In this document: positions 60,526-64,000 of the stretch, piece by piece
Layout of the letters: each line of letters begins with the position of its first letter
Position numbering within the stretch: position 1 is the first letter of the stretch
Assembly (NCBI GenBank): GCA_963778675.1
Contig: CAVZVI010000008.1
Span: forward strand, 471,156 to 535,155
Direction of reading: 5' to 3'
Length of the DNA: 64,000 nucleotides
Source of the DNA: CAWCDJ01 sp963778675
GTDB taxonomy: Bacteria > Acidobacteriota > Terriglobia > Bryobacterales > Bryobacteraceae
Made by a program: the position numbers and the translations under genes
The notes under the pieces: generated by a model
Told to the model about the DNA's origin: nothing
The model's input: the letters and a program-made list of their open reading frames with translations, nothing else
The model's database searches: none

Positions 60526-61472
60526 GTCAGATTCTTCCGCACCTGGTCGATGAGGCAGGCCCTCTTTTTTCCGGTTGTGGCGACCTGCGCCGTGTACTTG
60601 GGGGCGCCATTGACCAGCAGTTCGATTGGCCGTTCGAGCGGATAGTCGAATATCAGCAGGTGGCCTTCCTCCAGGCGCAGCAGATCTCTCACGGTCAGGG
60701 TAGGGCCCTGCAGGCGCGCTTCGAGCGAGAAGGTGGATTCGCGAAGGAGACGCAAGAGACGTGCCTGCTCCGCAACGCTGGCCTGCGTTTTTCGCACCGA
60801 CCACTGCTGATCGAACTTCTGGCGCATCATCTTGATCACGATCGAAGGCATCGCGATGTTCATCATGCCCACGCTCTCGCCGATGCGCACCTCGATTCCA
60901 ACAGCCACGACCGCTTCGTTGGGCGCCAGCAGGTGGAGCAGTTGCGGCTCGGTTTCCATGGACTCGATCGTGAAATCGACTGCCGTGACGGATTTCCAGG
61001 CTTCCCGCAAGTCGTGCAGGATGATGCGAAAAAGCCCGTCGAGGAGCTTTTGTTCGATCTCGGTGATGTCGCGCTGAATCGCAGTGGAAGACTTGCCGGT
61101 GCCCCCTAGCAGCATCTCCAGAATCGGAAACACCAGCGACGGATTGAGTTCGAGCACGCCATTGCCGTCGTAGGGGCTTAGCCCGAGTGTCACGATGCAG
61201 GTGGGCGATGGCAGTCCGTCGAGAAACTCCGCGTAGGAGAGCTGTTCGACGCTCACCAGATTGACAGCCAGGTAAGAGCGCAGATAGGCGGACAGGCTGG
61301 AGACCAGGTTGCGCACGAACGTGTCGTGCAGCAGATGGATGGCGCGAACCTGGGATTTGGGAATGCGGTCGGGGCGGCGGAAGTCGAACCGGACGGCAGG
61401 GGTGTCGCGTTTGCGGTCCTGCATGTTCTGAAAGACCGCATCGATTTCCTGCTGCGAGAGTTGACGGCTCAC
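60468..61472 (-). CDS. fliM: Flagellar motor switch protein FliM
   Basis: A 334-residue FliM, the rotor protein that receives CheY-phosphate and sets rotation direction. It begins with the CheY-binding N-terminal peptide in short form (SRQLSQQEIDAVFQ), then has the CheC-like middle domain (about 45-230) and the SpoA/FliN-like C-terminal domain (about 250-320, LQGPTLTVRDLLRLEEGHLLIFD). I start at GTG 61472 because AGGAG lies 9 bases upstream and the product then begins as FliM should; an open frame of 23 more codons lies upstream. A near-perfect sigma-28 promoter is at 61492-61518. Other flagellar genes are not in the window. Confidence 0.94.
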   Translation of the reverse strand: MSRQLSQQEIDAVFQNMQDRKRDTPAVRFDFRRPDRIPKSQVRAIHLLHDTFVRNLVSSLSAYLRSYLAVNLVSVEQLSYAEFLDGLPSPTCIVTLGLSPYDGNGVLELNPSLVFPILEMLLGGTGKSSTAIQRDITEIEQKLLDGLFRIILHDLREAWKSVTAVDFTIESMETEPQLLHLLAPNEAVVAVGIEVRIGESVGMMNIAMPSIVIKMMRQKFDQQWSVRKTQASVAEQARLLRLLRESTFSLEARLQGPTLTVRDLLRLEEGHLLIFDYPLERPIELLVNGAPKYTAQVATTGKKRACLIDQVRKNLTQGRIREEGAGSDPADASA

Positions 61473-61491
61473 GATCCTGGCTCCTGGCAGC

Positions 61492-61518
61492 TTATCGGCA
61501 TAATTCGCCCAAACCTTA
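61492..61518 (-). promoter_or_regulatory. Flagellar sigma-28 (FliA) promoter for fliM
   Basis: On the minus strand TAAGGTTT (61518-61511) is followed after exactly 11 bases by GCCGATAA (61499-61492). Against the consensus TAAAGTTT-N11-GCCGATAA this is 15 of 16 positions. It ends about 20 bases before the fliM start. Confidence 0.8.
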
Positions 61519-61614
61519 GGCGCCCTGGCGGAACCGGGCATACGCCAAATTTCCGGGCCGGCCGGTTAATGGAAACGGCGACTTGTTCCGATGAATAGGG
61601 ATGTAAGGAGCCCA

Positions 61615-62004
61615 ATGGAATCCGACGTATTGGTGGTGGACGATTCAGCAGCCATCCGAAAGATCCTGCAAAGGGTTTTGCGGCAGACCGGGATGGCGAT
61701 ACGCACGATACATGAAGCAGGGGACGGACAGGAGGCGTTGGACCTTCTGAACGCCCACCGGGTCCAACTGGTCCTCACCGATATCAACATGCCGAAGATG
61801 GACGGTCTGCAGTTGCTCGCGGCGATGAAGGCTTCGGACCGGTGGCGGGACGTCCCGGTCGTGATGATTACGACCGAGGGCGGCGAGATCAAAGTGGGGG
61901 AGGCCGTTAAGCTTGGAGCCGCGGGATACGTGCGAAAGCCGTTCACCGCCGATCAAATCAAGGAGAAGCTGGTAGGCATCCTCGAACCGGCGCTTTCCAT
62001 ATGA
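61615..62004 (+). CDS. CheY-type single-domain response regulator (first)
   Basis: A 129-residue receiver domain with no output domain. The acidic pair is Asp9-Asp10 (VVDDSAAIRK), the phospho-acceptor is Asp56 (VLTDINMPKMDG), the switch Thr is in VVMITTEGG, and the Lys is in YVRKPF. A strong AAGGAG site selects ATG 61615 over one 8 codons earlier. The cheX gene overlaps its stop (ATGA), so a CheX phosphatase is made right beside its likely substrate. It lies divergently from fliM, the likely target of phospho-CheY. A second cheY is at 63132. Confidence 0.95.
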   Translation: MESDVLVVDDSAAIRKILQRVLRQTGMAIRTIHEAGDGQEALDLLNAHRVQLVLTDINMPKMDGLQLLAAMKASDRWRDVPVVMITTEGGEIKVGEAVKLGAAGYVRKPFTADQIKEKLVGILEPALSI

Positions 62005-62525
62005 ATGTGCAGGAACTGATTATCCAATGTATCCGCCATGCGGCCGCCAACGTGTTCTCGACCATGCTGGGGGTGGAGTTGGGAGAGGGGAGCGCGTCGA
62101 TCGAGGCGGCGATGCCGGAACCAAGTGACGGCGTCGTATCGTTTATCGGGTTGGCGGGGTCCTGGGCCGGCACGGGCAGCGTGACCTGCTCTCCGGCGTT
62201 GGCCTGCCGGATCTGCTCGCAGATGCTGATGACCGATAGCACGTCCGTCAACGAGGAAGTGCTCGACGCCGTGGCGGAGCTGACCAACATGATCATCGGC
62301 AGCGTCAAGACCGATCTTGAACAACATCTTGGCCAGCTCGGACTCAGCATCCCCACCGTGGTCTACGGCAGGAACTTCCGTACCAAAAGCGCAGGCAGCG
62401 TCGAGTGGATCGTCGTCCGGTTTGCCTGGGGAGACGAATCTCTGCTGGTGAAGCTGTGCTTGGCCCCCAGCGAGCGCCCCCACCTGCATGTCGCCGGTGT
62501 GCAGTCCTGCGCCTTGGATGTCTGA
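62001..62525 (+). CDS. CheX-like CheY-P phosphatase (first)
   Basis: A 174-residue CheX/CheC-family protein, which dephosphorylates CheY-P. The catalytic E-x2-N motif is in VAELTNMIIGSVKTDL (Glu93, Asn96). There is only one such motif, which fits CheX; CheC has two. The central strands (SFIGLAGSWAGTGSVTC) are typical. It is coupled to the CheY gene before it by ATGA. The tail (HLHVAGVQSCALDV) is longer than usual. A sister gene lies at 63511, with the motif also kept. Confidence 0.88.
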   Translation: MNVQELIIQCIRHAAANVFSTMLGVELGEGSASIEAAMPEPSDGVVSFIGLAGSWAGTGSVTCSPALACRICSQMLMTDSTSVNEEVLDAVAELTNMIIGSVKTDLEQHLGQLGLSIPTVVYGRNFRTKSAGSVEWIVVRFAWGDESLLVKLCLAPSERPHLHVAGVQSCALDV

Positions 62526-62592
62526 AGACGCCGCAACTCGCGAACCGGGCCGCTACTTTTCTGCGGAGTGAGCCTCGGGAAAGGGGAGGTAA

Positions 62593-63150
62593 GTGGAGCA
62601 AATCGTCGTAGGCATGGCAGACTGCCGGATCTCCTGCATTTCCGGACAGGTATTGACGACATTTGCGTTGGGTTCCTGCATCGGCCTCGTCGTGTACGAC
62701 AGCAAGACCCAAGTCGGAGGGTTACTGCATTTCATGCTGCCCGATTCGAGCATCGATCCGGAGCGCGCCCGCGCGAACCCATTCATGTTCGCCGATACCG
62801 GCATCCCTCTGCTCTTGAGACGAGTGCTTGAGAAAGGGGCAGCCAAGCGCAACTTAAGGGTACATGCTGTAGGGGGCGCACAGATGATGGACCAGGAGCG
62901 GGTATTCGAGATCGGGAAACGGAACTACCTGGCCGCCCGAAAGATCCTCTGGAAAGCAGGATTACTCTTGAGCGGCGAAGCGGTCGGCGGCTATAATTCG
63001 CGAACCGTGCGGCTGGTAGTGGGGTCCGGGCGCATTACTCTGCAGGAAGGCGGGACACTGAGCGAATTGCAGGCCGCATCGTCCGGGCCGGCCGCGATGC
63101 CAGGTGCGATGCCGCCGAAAGGAGGAGCCCAATGGCGTACCGGGTCTTGA
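62593..63150 (+). CDS. cheD: Chemoreceptor glutamine deamidase CheD
   Basis: A 185-residue CheD, which deamidates receptor glutamines and in many bacteria is controlled by CheC. The catalytic Cys29 lies in ALGSCIGLVVYD, and His46 in GGLLHFMLP; RVHAVGGAQMM and NSRTVRLVVGSGRI are further family blocks. It starts at GTG with a GGGGAGG ribosome site. The last 30 or so residues after GRITLQEGG are Ala/Pro rich and not in typical CheD. The next cheY starts 19 bases before its end. Confidence 0.93.
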   Translation: MEQIVVGMADCRISCISGQVLTTFALGSCIGLVVYDSKTQVGGLLHFMLPDSSIDPERARANPFMFADTGIPLLLRRVLEKGAAKRNLRVHAVGGAQMMDQERVFEIGKRNYLAARKILWKAGLLLSGEAVGGYNSRTVRLVVGSGRITLQEGGTLSELQAASSGPAAMPGAMPPKGGAQWRTGS

Positions 63151-63518
63151 TTGTGGACGATTCGGCGGCGATGCGGTCATTCGTCCGCCGGATCATGGAG
63201 CTTTCCGGATTTGATCTGTCGGAGTGCTTTGAAGCATCGCACGGAGGAGAAGCCCTGGAAGTGCTGAAAGAACAATGGGTGGACGCAATTCTGACGGACA
63301 TCAACATGCCGGTAGTAGATGGCGAGGAGTTTCTGCGGCGGCTATCCGCCGACGGTCTGCTGAGCTACATACCGGTGTTGGTGATCTCGACGGACGCCAC
63401 GCAGCACCGGATCACTCAGATGCTTGCGCTAGGGGCCCGGGGTTACGTCACCAAACCGTTTCTCCCGGAGGACTTACGCGCGGAACTGGAGCGGACCTTG
63501 GGGGTGCCCTGTGCCTGA
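63132..63518 (+). CDS. CheY-type single-domain response regulator (second)
   Basis: A 128-residue receiver with Asp9-Asp10 (IVDDSAAMRS), phospho-acceptor Asp56 (ILTDINMPVVDG), switch residues in LVISTDA, and Lys in YVTKPF. It aligns along its length with the first CheY (61615). Its start overlaps the end of cheD by 19 bases, with AGGAG inside the cheD end. The following cheX-like gene overlaps it by 8 bases. It likely competes with or acts as a phosphate sink for the first CheY, or addresses another target. Confidence 0.95.
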   Translation: MAYRVLIVDDSAAMRSFVRRIMELSGFDLSECFEASHGGEALEVLKEQWVDAILTDINMPVVDGEEFLRRLSADGLLSYIPVLVISTDATQHRITQMLALGARGYVTKPFLPEDLRAELERTLGVPCA

Positions 63519-63987
63519 GACGACGCTGCAGCAGACCCTGGTGTCTTCTGTGAACGAAGTGCTCGAGAAGATGTTCTTCTTTTCGGCAGGGGAAGATTTC
63601 GGTACAGGGGATGGCCCTCCGGCGCCAGAGATTGCGGCCCGGGTAACGTTTGCGGGCGCTCCGCCCGGCGAACTCACGCTTCGGGTCACGCGCGCAGCGG
63701 CGCGGTCGATTGCCGCTGATTTTCTCGCCCGTGAAGCGGCTGAAGTAGACGAGGAGCAGATGACGGCCGTGGTGTGCGAACTGGCCAACATGATCTGCGG
63801 ATCGGTGCTCAGCCGGATCGAGAGCGCCGCTGCCATCCGTCTGGGCACACCCTGCCTGCTTGCGGATCTGGAGGTGGCTCCCGGTGTTCAAGGAGACGCG
63901 GCGGCGCACAGAGTGGAGCTGTACGGCGGCGCGTTGACCGTAGTCATGATCATGGATTCGTCGGCACGTGTCACAGCCGCCCCATGA
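63511..63987 (+). CDS. CheX-like CheY-P phosphatase (second)
   Basis: A 158-residue CheX/CheC-like protein starting at GTG. The E-x2-N motif is in VCELANMICGSVLSRIE (Glu90, Asn93). It has a longer acidic and Pro-rich loop early on (about 27-42, GEDFGTGDGPPAPE) and is more diverged than the first copy. The start overlaps the second cheY by 8 bases, and its stop overlaps the next start (ATGA). It repeats the CheY-CheX pairing seen at 61615-62525. Confidence 0.85.
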   Translation: MPETTLQQTLVSSVNEVLEKMFFFSAGEDFGTGDGPPAPEIAARVTFAGAPPGELTLRVTRAAARSIAADFLAREAAEVDEEQMTAVVCELANMICGSVLSRIESAAAIRLGTPCLLADLEVAPGVQGDAAAHRVELYGGALTVVMIMDSSARVTAAP

Positions 63988-64000
63988 ATTTGGACCGTCG
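63984..64000 (+). CDS. Start of a further gene in the chemotaxis operon (cut by the window edge)
   Basis: An ATG at 63984 overlaps the stop of the second cheX-like gene (ATGA), as at other junctions here. Only five full codons (MNLDR) are visible, so the product cannot be named; a chemotaxis gene such as cheB, cheR or cheA is likely from position. Confidence 0.4.

Noticed and set aside
61568..61594. Possible sigma-28 site in front of the first cheY (TCCGATGA)
   Set aside because: The -10 has two mismatches and the element at the correct -35 distance does not match; too weak to list.
1..64000. tRNA, rRNA, CRISPR arrays, insertion sequences, prophage genes
   Set aside because: Looked for cloverleaf-like, rRNA-like, spaced-repeat and transposase or integrase signals by eye and saw none. 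A tool-based scan could still find a short RNA gene.

Overview
The window is high-GC bacterial chromosome, densely coded on both strands, with a layout and gene content that point to the Acidobacteriota, most likely a Bryobacterales/Solibacter-like lineage. The pointers are three long MacB/FtsX-type permeases of the 'acidobacterial duplicated orphan permease' kind, two of them coupled to PadR regulators, many small secreted TPR proteins, and several lineage-type hypothetical proteins. This placement is inference from gene content; no rRNA or tRNA gene was seen. There is no sign of a prophage, plasmid, insertion sequence or CRISPR array. No stretch over 300 bases lacks a gene.

Region by region. 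1-3.3 kb: the start of dnaG, tatA, an HU-type protein, then recA with a short RecA-like paralogue directly behind it. 3.4-6.3 kb: a secreted protein and an OmpR/CusS-type two-component pair. 6.3-14.2 kb: a permease, glgX, and a PadR-permease pair. 14.2-19.9 kb: a minus-strand cassette with a LysM/peptidoglycan-binding protein, a small beta-rich protein, two paralogues of an unrecognised family, an M14 carboxypeptidase and a secreted two-repeat protein. The M14 gene and one paralogue carry frameshifts. 20-32 kb: a YcaQ-type DNA glycosylase with a metallophosphoesterase, an NCS1 permease, an MFS exporter, a TPR/membrane-protein pair, small membrane proteins, a YpfJ-type metalloprotease, a YdcF protein, a TrmH-family methyltransferase and rarA. 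32-43.5 kb: secreted TPR proteins, rnc, a second PadR-permease pair, a PhzF protein, a sodium/solute symporter preceded by a 44-residue membrane protein, a DedA protein and glgC.

43.6-45.3 kb holds motAB. 45.3-50.5 kb holds argS, a GAF-GAF-SpoIIE phosphatase, deoC with an unusual N-terminal extension, and a frameshifted rpiB-like gene. 50.6-59.8 kb holds a NicO-type metal exporter, an ABC-2-like exporter, mscL, an aminotransferase, a sugar isomerase, an AAA ATPase with a zinc-ribbon partner, a YfgM-like protein and a dGTPase. 60.5-64 kb is motility and chemotaxis: fliM on the minus strand and a tightly overlapping cheY-cheX-cheD-cheY-cheX run on the plus strand that continues past the window. 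Sequences matching the flagellar sigma-28 promoter lie in front of motAB and fliM, which ties these distant genes into one motility programme.

The least explained part is the 14.2-19.9 kb cassette, which looks like an envelope or peptidoglycan-directed module in decay. The second is the deoC/rpiB pair, whose N-terminal extensions resemble those of enzymes targeted to bacterial microcompartments.
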